Position numbers and translations under genes: made by a program. A DNA stretch of 64,000 bases from Deltaproteobacteria bacterium (GTDB lineage: Bacteria > Myxococcota > Myxococcia > Myxococcales > Anaeromyxobacteraceae), in the NCBI GenBank assembly GCA_016214955.1, contig JACRMN010000015.1:62001-126000 (forward strand), given 5' to 3'. Positions 7,917 through 16,332 of the stretch are shown here, piece by piece; position 1 is the first letter of the stretch, and the number at the start of each line of letters is the position of its first letter. The notes beneath the pieces were generated by a model. That model was not told the DNA's origin and made no database searches. It saw only the letters and a program-made list of their open reading frames with translations.

Positions 7917-9080
7917 ATGAACTTCGTCTTCCTCTCTCCCCACTTCCCGCCCAACTTCTACCGCTTCTGCGTCGAGCTCCGCCGCGCCGGTGCCACCGTC
8001 CTCGGCATCGCCGACGCCCCCTTCGACGACCTGCGCCCCGAGCTGCGCGGCGCCCTCCACGAGTACTACCGGGTGGGCGACATGAACGACTACGGCCAGC
8101 TGGTCCGGGCGCTGGGCCACTTCACGAACCGTCACGGCAAGCTCGACCGCATCGACTCGCTCAACGAGCACTGGCTCGAGACCGAGGCCCGCCTGCGCAC
8201 CGACTTCAACCTCGACGGGGTGCGCGTCGAGCGCATCCTCGACTGGAAGAAGAAGTCTCGGATGAAGGCCACCTACCGGGCCGCCGGCATCCGGGTGGCG
8301 CGCGGGGCCGTGCCCCACTCGCTGGCCGAGGCCCAGGTGCTGGTGGGCGAGACCGGCTTCCCGGTGGTGGCCAAGCCCGACATCGGCGTCGGGGCCATGG
8401 CCACCTGGAAGCTCCACGACCAGGCGGAGCTGGCCAGCTTCTTCGCCGGAAAGCCGCCGGTGGACTACATCATCGAGGAGTTCATCCGCGGGCGCATCTT
8501 CTCCTTCGACGGCCTCACCGACAGGGACGGCGAGCTGGTCTTCTGCACCGGCCACGTCTACAGCCAGGGCATCATGGAGACCGTCAACGAGGACCGCGAC
8601 GTCTTCTACCACTCGTTCCGCGAGGTGCCGGCCGACCTGGAGGAGGCGGGCCGCAGGACCGCCCGCGCCTTCGGCGTGAGGGAGCGCTTCTTCCACTTCG
8701 AGTTCTTCCGCTCCGACGACGACGGCAAGCTCACGGCGCTGGAGGTGAACATGCGTCCTCCCGGCGGGCTGACCATGGACATGTTCAACTACGCCAACGA
8801 CTTCGACCTCTACCGCGGCTGGGCCGAGCTGCAGGTGAACGGCCGCTTCTCCGAGAGGTGGTCGCGCCCGTACCACTGCGGCTACGTGGGGCGGAAGGAC
8901 GGCAAGCCCTACGTCCATTCCCACGAGGAGATCGTGGCCCACCTGGGAACGAAGCTGGTGCACCAGGAGCGCATCCAGTCGGTCTTCCGGCCGGCCATCG
9001 GCGACCAGGGCTACCTGGTCCGCTCCACGCGCGAGGAGGACATCCTCGAGGCGGCCCGCTACATCCACCTGAAGCGCTGA
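7917..9080 (+). CDS. ATP-grasp ligase paired with an esterase
   Basis: 387 residues. The start MNFVFLSPHFPPNFYRF is typical of a distinct ATP-grasp carboxylate-amine ligase family with a Rossmann-like pre-ATP-grasp domain. The ATP-grasp fold follows, with GFPVVAKPDIGVGA (phosphate loop), DYIIEEFIRG (adenine-binding hinge) and the metal-binding FHFEFFR...ALEVNMRPPGG. Such enzymes activate a carboxylate as acyl phosphate and couple it to an amine or thiol. The reaction of this family is not known to me. It is followed after 13 nt by an alpha/beta-hydrolase, suggesting synthesis and trimming of a small amide or ester product. Confidence 0.85.
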   Translation: MNFVFLSPHFPPNFYRFCVELRRAGATVLGIADAPFDDLRPELRGALHEYYRVGDMNDYGQLVRALGHFTNRHGKLDRIDSLNEHWLETEARLRTDFNLDGVRVERILDWKKKSRMKATYRAAGIRVARGAVPHSLAEAQVLVGETGFPVVAKPDIGVGAMATWKLHDQAELASFFAGKPPVDYIIEEFIRGRIFSFDGLTDRDGELVFCTGHVYSQGIMETVNEDRDVFYHSFREVPADLEEAGRRTARAFGVRERFFHFEFFRSDDDGKLTALEVNMRPPGGLTMDMFNYANDFDLYRGWAELQVNGRFSERWSRPYHCGYVGRKDGKPYVHSHEEIVAHLGTKLVHQERIQSVFRPAIGDQGYLVRSTREEDILEAARYIHLKR

Positions 9081-9093
9081 GGAAGGACCGCCA

Positions 9094-9828
9094 GTGAACT
9101 TCGAGCACCACCGCTGGTGGAGCCCCAGCCTCGGCCACGACATGGAGCTGCGGCTCTACGGCCGCTCCGGGAAGCCCGTCGTCGTCTTCCCCAGCTCGGG
9201 CGGGCGCTACTTCGAGTACCACGACTTCGGCATGGTGGAGTCGGTGCGTCCCTTCCTCGAGGCCGGCAAGATCTCGCTCTGCTGCATCGACAGCGTCGAC
9301 GCCCAGTCGTGGATGAACGGCGGCCTCCACCCCGCAGACCGGGCCCGGCGCCACCAGGACTACGACCGCTACGTCATCGAGGAGCTGGCGCCGTTCCTGC
9401 GCGGCATCTTCCCCGGGCGCGGCGCGCTGGCCACCGGCTGCAGCATGGGAGCCTTCCACGCCGCCAACTTCTTCTTCCGCCACCCGGATCTCTTCGACGC
9501 GGTGATCGCCCTCTCCGGCCTGTACCAGATGCGGAGCTTCCTGGGCGACTACATGGACGAGAACGTCTACTTCAACACCCCGCTCGCCTACCTGCCCCAC
9601 CTCGAGGACCCCTGGTACCTGAACCGCTACCGGCGGAGCCAGATCGTGATCTGCGTGGGCCAGGGCGCCTGGGAGGAGGACATGGTGGCCGACACCCGGG
9701 CCCTGGAGGGCATCCTGCGCCACAAGGAGGTGCCGGCCTTCGTCGACTACTGGGGCCACGACGTGAACCACGACTGGCCCTGGTGGCGGAAGCAGATGCC
9801 CTACTTCCTCTCCCGGCTCTCTCTCTGA
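9094..9828 (+). CDS. Putative esterase (alpha/beta hydrolase, PF00756-like)
   Basis: 244 residues, GTG start with GGAAGGA 8 nt upstream. It has the esterase-D/antigen-85-like fold: the strand KPVVVFPSSGGRYFEY, the nucleophile elbow GCSMGAFHA with Ser near residue 116, and a late His in GHDVNHDWPWW. No signal peptide is visible, so it is cytoplasmic. Tight spacing to the ATP-grasp gene indicates one operon and a joint pathway. The substrate is unknown. Confidence 0.85.
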   Translation: MNFEHHRWWSPSLGHDMELRLYGRSGKPVVVFPSSGGRYFEYHDFGMVESVRPFLEAGKISLCCIDSVDAQSWMNGGLHPADRARRHQDYDRYVIEELAPFLRGIFPGRGALATGCSMGAFHAANFFFRHPDLFDAVIALSGLYQMRSFLGDYMDENVYFNTPLAYLPHLEDPWYLNRYRRSQIVICVGQGAWEEDMVADTRALEGILRHKEVPAFVDYWGHDVNHDWPWWRKQMPYFLSRLSL

Positions 9829-9872
9829 TCCGGCGCGGCCAGGCGCCGCCCCACCGCCGGCTCGACCTTGTC

Positions 9873-9878
9873 TATGCT
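9873..9878 (+). promoter_or_regulatory. -10-like hexamer for a probable leaderless DsbA-like gene
   Basis: TATGCT lies 7 nt upstream of the ATG at 9886, and the spacer GCCGCCC contains no Shine-Dalgarno. The same TATGCT-GCC arrangement occurs before the PAS gene at 61310. Confidence 0.45.
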
Positions 9879-9885
9879 GCCGCCC

Positions 9886-10536
9886 ATGCGCCTGGCCCTG
9901 GCCCTCTCCTGTCTGCTGCTCGCCGCCTGCGAGCCCACCATGCCCGCCGACACCACGCCGGCGCGGATGAAGGTGCCCGTCGGATCCGCGCCGGTCCTGG
10001 GGCCGGCCGACGCCTGGGTGACGGTGGTGGTCTTCGCCGACCTGGAGTGCCCGCACTGCGCCGCCGAGCACCCGGTGCTGCTGGAGCTGGCGCGCCTCCA
10101 GCCCGCCGACGTCCGGCTGGTGTGGAAGCACTTCCCGCTCCCGGCCGGTCCCCACTCTCGCAGCGCCGCCATCGCCACCGAGTGCGCCAGGGCCCAGGGC
10201 CGGTTCTGGGAGATGGCCGACCTCGTCTTCCAGCACCGCAGCGCGCTCCTGCCGGCCAACCTGGCCTCCTACGCGCTTCAGGCCGGGTGCAGCGAGGCCG
10301 ACTACTCGGCCTGCATCGCCGGGACGGCGGCTGCGGCGGCGGTGAACGCCGACCGGGCGCAGGGCCTGGTGCTGGGCGTCCAGGGCACCCCCACGGTGGT
10401 GGTGAACGGCCAGGTCTTCGTCGGCGCCCATGACCTCGCCACGCTCCGGGCGGCCGTCGAGGCGGCCCGCGCCGCCGCCATCGCCAGCGGCGTCCCCCGC
10501 GCCGACTACTACGACCGGGTCGTCCTGGGGCCGTGA
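9886..10536 (+). CDS. DsbA-family thioredoxin lipoprotein
   Basis: 216 residues from the ATG at 9886. Earlier in-frame starts would place extra residues before an otherwise standard lipoprotein signal (MRLALALSCLLLAAC). The lipobox Cys is followed by a thioredoxin fold with the active-site motif ECPHCAAEH, a DsbA-type helical insertion, and the cis-Pro segment GVQGTPTVVVNGQVFVG. It resembles the DsbA/BdbD-like oxidoreductases that oxidise or isomerise disulfides outside the inner membrane. No partner DsbB is in the window. Confidence 0.9.
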   Translation: MRLALALSCLLLAACEPTMPADTTPARMKVPVGSAPVLGPADAWVTVVVFADLECPHCAAEHPVLLELARLQPADVRLVWKHFPLPAGPHSRSAAIATECARAQGRFWEMADLVFQHRSALLPANLASYALQAGCSEADYSACIAGTAAAAAVNADRAQGLVLGVQGTPTVVVNGQVFVGAHDLATLRAAVEAARAAAIASGVPRADYYDRVVLGP

Positions 10537-10559
10537 CGGGGCGAGCCGCCGAGGCCTCC

Positions 10560-10600
10560 TTGATGCGCCCTTGATGCGGCCCCGCCGCTTCTTGACCCCG
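10560..10600 (+). promoter_or_regulatory. 11-bp-spaced direct repeats upstream of the KimA-like permease
   Basis: TTGATGCG occurs at 10560-10567 and 10571-10578, exactly 11 bp apart, with a further TTGA at 10592. Direct repeats with one-turn spacing are typical of OmpR/KdpE-type response regulator sites. A KdpE-like regulator is encoded 2.4 kb downstream. Confidence 0.4.
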
Positions 10601-10651
10601 GGGTGATCCGGGGGCGACGAGGATCGGAGCAGGCGTCCGGAGCCGCCTGCC

Positions 10652-12703
10652 ATGACCCTCGCCACCGCACCCGACCCCGCGCCGTCCCCGCCTCCCGCCC
10701 CCGGCTCGCCGCCCGCCGCCGCGCCGGAGCCCCGCCTCGGCCTGCGGCGGCTGCGACGCGCGCTCTTCGGCGCGCCGCGCGACCTCGCCAGCCCCGCCAC
10801 CTACCGCCACGTCTCGCTGGTGGCGCTCCTCGCCTGGGTGGGGCTCGGCGCCGACGGCCTCTCCTCCTCCGCCTACGGCCCGGAGGAGGCCTTCCGCGCC
10901 ATCGGCGCCCACCACTACCTGGCGGTGGCCCTGGCGCTGGCCACCGCCGGCACGGTGCTGGTGATCTCGCTGGCCTACGCCAGCATCATCCAGCACTTCC
11001 CCTTCGGCGGCGGCGGCTACGTGGTGGCCACCCGGCTCCTGGGCCCGGCGCCGGGCGTGGTCTCGGGCGCGGCGCTGCTGGTGGACTACGTGCTCACCAT
11101 CTCGGTCTCCATCGCCGCCGGCGGCGACGCGGTGTGGAGCTTCCTGCCGCCCGGCTGGGCCGCCTGGAAGCTGCCGGCGGAGATCGCCGTCATCGCGCTC
11201 CTGGTGCTTCTCAACCTCCGCGGCGTCCGCGAGTCGGTGGCAACGCTGGCGCCGATCTTCGCCCTCTTCCTGCTCACCCACCTGGTTCTCCTCGTCGGTG
11301 CGGTGGGCAGCCACCTGGGCGACGTGCCCCGCCTCGCCGCCGAGGTGCGCAGCGAGGCCCTCGCGGCGGTGCGCAGCCAGGGGGGCGCCGCCGTCTTCGG
11401 CCTCTTCCTCTTCGCCTACTCCATGGGCGCCGGCACCTACACCGGCATCGAGGCGGTCTCCAACGGCCTGGCCATCATGCGCGAGCCCAAGGTGGCCACT
11501 GCCCGCCGGACCATGGCCTACATGGCCGTTTCGCTGGCGCTCACGGCCGGCGGCATCCTGGTGGCCTACCTGCTCTTCCGCGTGGTGCCCGCCGAGGGCA
11601 AGACCATGAACGCCGTGCTCCTCGAGGCCTTCGCCGGAAGCTGGACCGCGGGCGGGATCCCGGTGGGGCGCGGCTTCGTGATGGTGTCGCTGGCGGCCGA
11701 GGCGGCGCTGCTCTTCGTGGCCGCCCAGGCCGGCTTCCTCGACGGGCCCCGGGTGATGGCCAACATGGCCTCCGACTCCTGGCTGCCGCACCGCTTCGCC
11801 CAGCTCTCCGAGCGGCTGGTGGTGCGCGACGGCGTGCTGCTCATGGGGGCCGCCTCGCTCCTCACCCTGGTTGTCACGCGCGGTGACGTCACCCACCTGG
11901 TGACCATGTACTCCATCAACGTCTTCCTGACCTTCTCGCTCTCCCAGGCCGGGATGGTGCGCTTCTTCTGGCGCCGCCGGACCGGCGGCCGGGGCCGCGG
12001 CCTGTGGCTGCACGGGGTCGCCTTCACCCTCTGCGCCGGCATCCTCACCGGCATCGTCTACGAGAAGTTCGGCACCGGCGGCTGGATCACGCTGCTCGTC
12101 ACCTGGGTGGTGGTGGGGGTCTGCTGGCTGGTGCGGCGCCACTACCGCGACGTCCAGGCCGGGCTGCGCCGGCTCGACACGGTGCTCACGGCGGTGGCCC
12201 AGAGCACCCCGGCCCCGCCCCGCGAGCTCGTGCCGTCGGCGCCCACGGCGGTGCTGCTGGTCGGCTCCTACGCCGGCCTGGGCGTGCACTCGCTGCTCTC
12301 GCTGCACCGCACCTTCCCCGGCACCTTCAAGAACGTGATCTTCGTCTCGGTGGGCGTGGTGGACGCTGCCGCCATGCGGGGCATCGAGGAGGTGGAGCGG
12401 GTGCGGGAGCGGACCGAGGAGTCGCTGCGCCGCTACGCCGAGCTGGCGAGGCGCCTGGGCTTCGCCTCCGGGTGGCGCGCCGGGGTGGCCACCGAGGCGC
12501 TGGGCGAGGCCGAGAAGCTGTGCCTGGCCCTGGCCCGGGAGTACCCGCGAACGGTGGTGTTCGCCGGCAAGCTGGTCTTCCGGGAGGAGCGCTGGTTCCA
12601 GCGGCTCCTGCACAACGAGACCGCCTACGCGCTGCAGCGCCGGCTCCAGTTCGCCGGCCTCCACGCCATGGTGCTCCCGGTGCGGGTGCTGGAGCAGGGG
12701 TAG
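10652..12703 (+). CDS. KimA-like APC-superfamily permease
   Basis: 683 residues. An Ala/Pro-rich cytoplasmic N-terminus is followed by about twelve transmembrane helices and a soluble C-terminal domain of about 170 residues. Segments GLGADGLSSSAYGPEE, FPFGGGGYVVATR, LLVDYVLTISVSIAAG and TYTGIEAVSNGL match the KimA (YdaO) potassium-uptake branch of the APC superfamily more than amino-acid permeases. It would import K+ or a related cation, driven by H+. The orphan KdpE/KdpD-like pair nearby supports a potassium link, which is an inference. It starts with ATG 115 bp after the DsbA-like gene. Confidence 0.8.
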   Translation: MTLATAPDPAPSPPPAPGSPPAAAPEPRLGLRRLRRALFGAPRDLASPATYRHVSLVALLAWVGLGADGLSSSAYGPEEAFRAIGAHHYLAVALALATAGTVLVISLAYASIIQHFPFGGGGYVVATRLLGPAPGVVSGAALLVDYVLTISVSIAAGGDAVWSFLPPGWAAWKLPAEIAVIALLVLLNLRGVRESVATLAPIFALFLLTHLVLLVGAVGSHLGDVPRLAAEVRSEALAAVRSQGGAAVFGLFLFAYSMGAGTYTGIEAVSNGLAIMREPKVATARRTMAYMAVSLALTAGGILVAYLLFRVVPAEGKTMNAVLLEAFAGSWTAGGIPVGRGFVMVSLAAEAALLFVAAQAGFLDGPRVMANMASDSWLPHRFAQLSERLVVRDGVLLMGAASLLTLVVTRGDVTHLVTMYSINVFLTFSLSQAGMVRFFWRRRTGGRGRGLWLHGVAFTLCAGILTGIVYEKFGTGGWITLLVTWVVVGVCWLVRRHYRDVQAGLRRLDTVLTAVAQSTPAPPRELVPSAPTAVLLVGSYAGLGVHSLLSLHRTFPGTFKNVIFVSVGVVDAAAMRGIEEVERVRERTEESLRRYAELARRLGFASGWRAGVATEALGEAEKLCLALAREYPRTVVFAGKLVFREERWFQRLLHNETAYALQRRLQFAGLHAMVLPVRVLEQG

Positions 12704-12753
12704 CCGGGCCGTATTCGCCCACCCCGGGGGGAGACTCGGCGCGCTGCCCGGCG

Positions 12754-12759
12754 TAGGAT
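12754..12759 (+). promoter_or_regulatory. -10-like hexamer before the small ORF
   Basis: TAGGAT ends 5 nt before the ATG at 12765, with no Shine-Dalgarno between. This is consistent with a leaderless transcript. Confidence 0.3.
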
Positions 12760-12764
12760 GGTGC

Positions 12765-12968
12765 ATGAGCCGCGAACTCCCGCAGCCGCGCCCCGTTGCT
12801 CCGCCGATCACCTTCGAGGTCGGCAAGCACCGCGTCCGCGTGGGAGGGCAGCCCGGCACCTGGCAGGTGAGCGTGGACGAGCGCTCCCTCGATCGCACCT
12901 ACGCCACCGCCGCCGACGCCTGGGAGGCCGGCGTCCGCGAGGCCGACAGGCAGGACCGCGCCGTCTGA
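12765..12968 (+). CDS. Small hypothetical protein (67 aa)
   Basis: An unrecognised 67-residue acidic/basic mixed protein with no signal peptide or membrane helix. The segment FEVGKHRVRVGGQPGTWQV followed by a short helix rich in Ala/Asp/Arg suggests a small beta-beta-beta-alpha domain. It lies between the permease and the convergent kdpE-like gene. Codon use matches the neighbours, and a -10-like hexamer precedes the ATG. It is probably a real gene; the function is unknown. Confidence 0.55.
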   Translation: MSRELPQPRPVAPPITFEVGKHRVRVGGQPGTWQVSVDERSLDRTYATAADAWEAGVREADRQDRAV

Positions 12969-13017
12969 GCATGGTTCGCCGCTCGAGCGGCTCGTCTCCT
13001 GGTCGCGCCCGATCCTC

Positions 13018-13737
13018 TCAGCCGCCCTGGCTCTCGCCGGGCGGCCGATCGGCCATCCGGTAGCCGACGCCGGGCTCGGTGAGCAGGAGGCGCGGCCGGG
13101 CCGGGTCCTCCTCCAGCTTGCGCCGCAGCTCGGCCATGTAGACCCGCACGTAGTGGGTCTGGCTCGCCTGGCCCGGCCCCCACACCTCCACCAGGATCTG
13201 CCTGTGGGTCAGCACCTTGCCGGCGTTGCGGGCCAGGAGCAGCAAGAGCTTGAACTCGATGGGCGTCACCTTCACGTCGCGCCCGCCGAGCTGCACCTCG
13301 TGCCGGGCCTGGTCGATGCGCAGCTGCCCCACCTCCAGCACCGGCCCGGGCTGCTCCCCCGGCGCCCGCGCGGCCCGCCGCAGCGCCGCGCGGATGCGGG
13401 CCAGCAGCTCCTCGGCGCCGAAGGGCTTGGTCAGGTAGTCGTCGGCGCCGGCGTCGAGGGCCCTCACCTTGTCCTCCTCCCGGCCGCGGGCCGAGAGGAC
13501 CAGCACCGGCCGGGCCGACCAGGCGCGCAGCCGCGTGAGCAGCTCCACCCCGTCGCCGTCGGGGAGCTGCAGGTCGAGGACCACCAGGTCCGGGTTGTGG
13601 CTGGTGGCGAGCTGCTCGGCCTCGCGCAGCGTCCCCGCCTCCACCAGCCGGTAGCCGCGCGAGCCCAGCGCGGCGCGCAGGAAGCGGCGCACCGGCAGCT
13701 CGTCCTCCACCAGCAGCAGCAGGGGCTCGGCGGTCAC
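13018..13737 (-). CDS. kdpE: KdpE-like OmpR-family response regulator
   Basis: 239 residues. The receiver domain has acidic residues in VEDE, the phosphorylatable Asp in VVLDLQLPDGDG near residue 54 and Lys in LTKPFG. The C-terminal winged helix contains PIEFKLLLLLARNAGKVLTHRQIL and the KdpE hallmark THYVRVYMAELRRKLE. It is transcribed after the KdpD-like kinase gene with a 13-bp gap. KdpE regulators control potassium transporters. No kdpFABC is in the window, so the KimA-like permease is the most obvious local target. Confidence 0.88.
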   Translation of the reverse strand: MTAEPLLLLVEDELPVRRFLRAALGSRGYRLVEAGTLREAEQLATSHNPDLVVLDLQLPDGDGVELLTRLRAWSARPVLVLSARGREEDKVRALDAGADDYLTKPFGAEELLARIRAALRRAARAPGEQPGPVLEVGQLRIDQARHEVQLGGRDVKVTPIEFKLLLLLARNAGKVLTHRQILVEVWGPGQASQTHYVRVYMAELRRKLEEDPARPRLLLTEPGVGYRMADRPPGESQGG

Positions 13738-13750
13738 CGCGGCGATCCTC

Positions 13751-15286
13751 TCACACCGCCTCCCGCTCCGGGGGCACCTCGGGCGGCGCGCCGGCGCCGG
13801 GGAGGGTGAGCCGGAAGACGGCCCCCGGGTCGCCGCGCTGGGCGGTGAGCGTCCCGCCGTGGACCTCGGCGATGGCCCGGGCGATGGCCAGCCCCAGGCC
13901 GGCGCCGCCGACGCCCGGGTGGCTGCCGCGGCTGAAGCGCTCGAAGAGCCGCTCCGGCTCCGCCTGCCCGAAGCCCGGCCCGCGGTCGGCCACCTCCACC
14001 TCGGTGGCCTCGTCCGCCTGCCGGCAGCGGATGGTCAGCGGCGTGCCCGGCGGTGTGTACTTGGCCGCGTTCTCCAGCAGGTTGAGGAAGAGCTGGCCGA
14101 GAAGCACCGGGTCGGCGTGCACCAGCGCGGCCGCACCCTCCACCTTCACCGGCCTGTCGCCGAGGAGCCGCTCCACCCGTGCCAGCGCTGCGCCCAGCAC
14201 CTCCTCGAGCGGCACCCACTCGCGCCGCGGCGCGGCCCCGCCCTGCAGCCGGGTCATGTCGAGCAGGTTGGCCACCAGCCGCTCCATCCGCTCGGCCTCC
14301 TCGCAGACGGTCTCGAGCAGCTCGGCCCGCTGCGCCGGCGGCAGCGCCGGATCGCCGCGCAGCGCGGTGGCGGCACCGGTGATGGCGGCCAGCGGCGTGC
14401 GCAGGTCGTGGGAGACGCTGGAGAGGAGGGCGCTGCGCTGCTCCTCTGCGCTGGCGCGCCGCTCCGCCTGGCGCGCCTCCTCCCCGAGCCGCACCCGCAG
14501 GAGCGCCGAGGCCACTTGCTGCGCCAGCGCCTCGACGAGCGGCGTGCGCTCGGCGTCACTCCCGTCCTCGGCCCAGGGGGCTACGCCCAGCACGCCCACC
14601 GGCTCCAGGCCGGCGAGGAGCGGCAGGCAGAGCAGCCCGTCGGCCGCGCCGGCAGGGCGGCCCGAGGCCAGCGCCGAGCGGGCCCAGGACGTGAGCTCCG
14701 GCGAGGGAGCGCCGCCCTCCGCGGCCGCGAGCTCGAGGGTGCCGGCCTCGCCGCGGAGCAGCACGGCCGCCGAGCCGCCGAAGGCGCTGGCGGCGAAGCG
14801 GGCCGCCGCCTGGCAGACCGCCGCGGCGCTCGACGCCGACGCCAGGGCGCTGGCGAGGCCGTACTGGGCCAGCGCCCGCTCCTCGCGACGCAGCGCCGCC
14901 TGGCGCTCCTGGCGGAGCCCGGAGGTGAGCGAGCTCACCACCACCCCGGCCGCGAAGAGCATGGCGAAGGTGAGGAGGTAGCGAGCGTCGCCGATGTCGA
15001 AGGTGAAGGGGGGCGGGACGAAGAAGAAGTCGTAGCAGCCCACCCCCAGCGCCGCGGCCAGCAGCGACGGCCGCTTCCCGAGGAAGGCCGCCGCCACGCT
15101 GACGGCCAGCAGGAACAGCATCTCCACGTCCGGCACCGAGAACCGGTACCGGGCCACCCAGGCCACGCCGGTGGTGGCGGCCACGAGGAGCGCCGCCCAG
15201 CCGTAGCCGGCCGCGCCGCGCGGAGCCCCCGGAGGCGGGGTCAGGGGCCGGGGAGGTGCTCCGGGCTCTCGGGGCGCGCCGGGCAA
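13751..15286 (-). CDS. KdpD-like sensor histidine kinase lacking the KdpD/USP sensor domains
   Basis: About 511 residues from a tentative TTG; no earlier ATG is in frame. A compact membrane domain follows the DUF4118 pattern of KdpD (YDFFFVPPPFTF, then four helices). After it come a GAF domain, HisKA with SSVSHDLRTPLAAITG near residue 292, and HATPase with LLENAAKY, DRGPGFG and GGAGLGLAIARAI. Full KdpD has about 900 residues with an N-terminal KdpD domain and USP domain. Both are missing here, so the K+/c-di-AMP-sensing input must differ. It forms an operon with kdpE. Confidence 0.85.
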   Translation of the reverse strand: MPGAPREPGAPPRPLTPPPGAPRGAAGYGWAALLVAATTGVAWVARYRFSVPDVEMLFLLAVSVAAAFLGKRPSLLAAALGVGCYDFFFVPPPFTFDIGDARYLLTFAMLFAAGVVVSSLTSGLRQERQAALRREERALAQYGLASALASASSAAAVCQAAARFAASAFGGSAAVLLRGEAGTLELAAAEGGAPSPELTSWARSALASGRPAGAADGLLCLPLLAGLEPVGVLGVAPWAEDGSDAERTPLVEALAQQVASALLRVRLGEEARQAERRASAEEQRSALLSSVSHDLRTPLAAITGAATALRGDPALPPAQRAELLETVCEEAERMERLVANLLDMTRLQGGAAPRREWVPLEEVLGAALARVERLLGDRPVKVEGAAALVHADPVLLGQLFLNLLENAAKYTPPGTPLTIRCRQADEATEVEVADRGPGFGQAEPERLFERFSRGSHPGVGGAGLGLAIARAIAEVHGGTLTAQRGDPGAVFRLTLPGAGAPPEVPPEREAV

Positions 15287-15436
15287 GGCAGGTGCATTGG
15301 AGCACGACGGCCCCGGGGCGGTCGAGGCCGGCCGGGGGGCGTCGATTCCCTGGGCCCGGTGGCGCCCCGGGGCGGCGCGGGTCGCGGCCAGGCCGACAGG
15401 TCCCGCACCGCCACCTGGGACTGCTCCGGCGGCCCG

Positions 15437-15628
15437 CTAGCGCTTCGCGGCCGGGCAGGTGCTGAGACCCAGCACCTTGTAGATCGGGCAGAAGCCGATG
15501 GCGCCGGTGACGAGGGGGACGATGCCGATGAGCCCGAGCATGCTCTTCGGGCCCACCACGGTGAGCGAGAGCAGGGCGAGGCCAAGGGCGATGCGGATGG
15601 CGCGATCCAGGGTGCCTTCGTTGGTCAT
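15437..15628 (-). CDS. DUF2892 / YgaP-type small membrane protein
   Basis: 63 residues: a short N-terminal amphipathic part (TLDRAIRIALGLALL), two transmembrane helices, and a C-terminal GFCPIYKVLGLSTCP with the conserved paired cysteines of the YgaP transmembrane (DUF2892) family. In YgaP this module anchors a rhodanese. Here it is free-standing. Its start is preceded by AGGAAGCACCCC, a plausible ribosome site. The function is unknown. It is divergent from the ECF sigma gene. Confidence 0.85.
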   Translation of the reverse strand: MTNEGTLDRAIRIALGLALLSLTVVGPKSMLGLIGIVPLVTGAIGFCPIYKVLGLSTCPAAKR

Positions 15629-15741
15629 GGGGTGCTTCCTCCTTGCTCCCGGAGAGTCGCGGGGGGCGCCCGGGGATTCGCGGACACCCGCCGGGAGCCC
15701 CGGCGGCGCGGCCCGAATCCTCCGGCCGCGGCGCGACTCTC

Positions 15742-16332
15742 ATGGGCGTGGAGCCCGGAACGAGTGACGAGGAGCTGATCCGCCTCGCGGCCGAGGGCGA
15801 TCGCCGCGCCTTCGAGGCGCTGGCCATCCGCCACGAGCTGGCACTCCACCGCTACGCCACCCGCTGCTGCGGCTCGCGCCGCGAGGCCGAGGACGCCCTC
15901 CAGGACGGGCTCCTGGCCGCCTGGCGCGGGGCACGCACCTTCCGCGGCGAGGCCTCGGCCCGCACCTGGTTGTTCCAGGTGCTGGTGCACGCCTGCCGCC
16001 GGCGCCTGCGGCGCCGCGCCGGGGAGCCGGATCGGCACGACGACCTGACCGCCGCCGACCCGCTGCCGTCGGGCGAGCGCGCGCCCGACGAGCAGGTGGC
16101 CGATGCCCAGCTCTCCGCGGCGCTGGAGCGGGCGCTCGCCGAGCTTCCGGACGAGGCGCGCGAGGTGCTGCTCCTGCGCGACGTGGAGGGGCTCCCGGGC
16201 GACGAGGCCGCCGCGGCGCTGGGGATCGGGCTCGCGGCCATGAAGAGCAGGCTCCACCGCGCTCGGCTGGAGCTGAAGGAGCGGGTCGAGGCGCGCCTGC
16301 GCCCGCGCCTGCACCCGGAGGTGTCGCCATGA
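15742..16332 (+). CDS. ECF-type RNA polymerase sigma factor
   Basis: 196 residues from the ATG at 15742. Region 2 has DEELIRLAAEGDRRAFEALAIRH, the core-binding/-10 reading segment EAEDALQDGLLAAWRGARTFRGEA and TWLFQVLVHACRRRLRR. Region 4 has LPDEAREVLLLRDVEGLPGDEAA and the helix-turn-helix LGIGLAAMKSRLHRARLEL. There is no region 3, as in ECF sigma factors. Its stop overlaps the start of a zinc-finger anti-sigma gene (ATGA), so the two are coupled. Confidence 0.93.
   Translation: MGVEPGTSDEELIRLAAEGDRRAFEALAIRHELALHRYATRCCGSRREAEDALQDGLLAAWRGARTFRGEASARTWLFQVLVHACRRRLRRRAGEPDRHDDLTAADPLPSGERAPDEQVADAQLSAALERALAELPDEAREVLLLRDVEGLPGDEAAAALGIGLAAMKSRLHRARLELKERVEARLRPRLHPEVSP

Noticed and set aside
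10537-10651. Possible c-di-AMP (ydaO-type) riboswitch upstream of the KimA-like permease
   Set aside because: The gap is only 115 bp and shows direct repeats, not the long conserved pairing of that riboswitch.
8785-10800. A 671-residue minus-strand frame across the ATP-grasp, esterase and DsbA-like genes
   Set aside because: No family motifs, and it crosses several convincing plus-strand genes and their ribosome sites.
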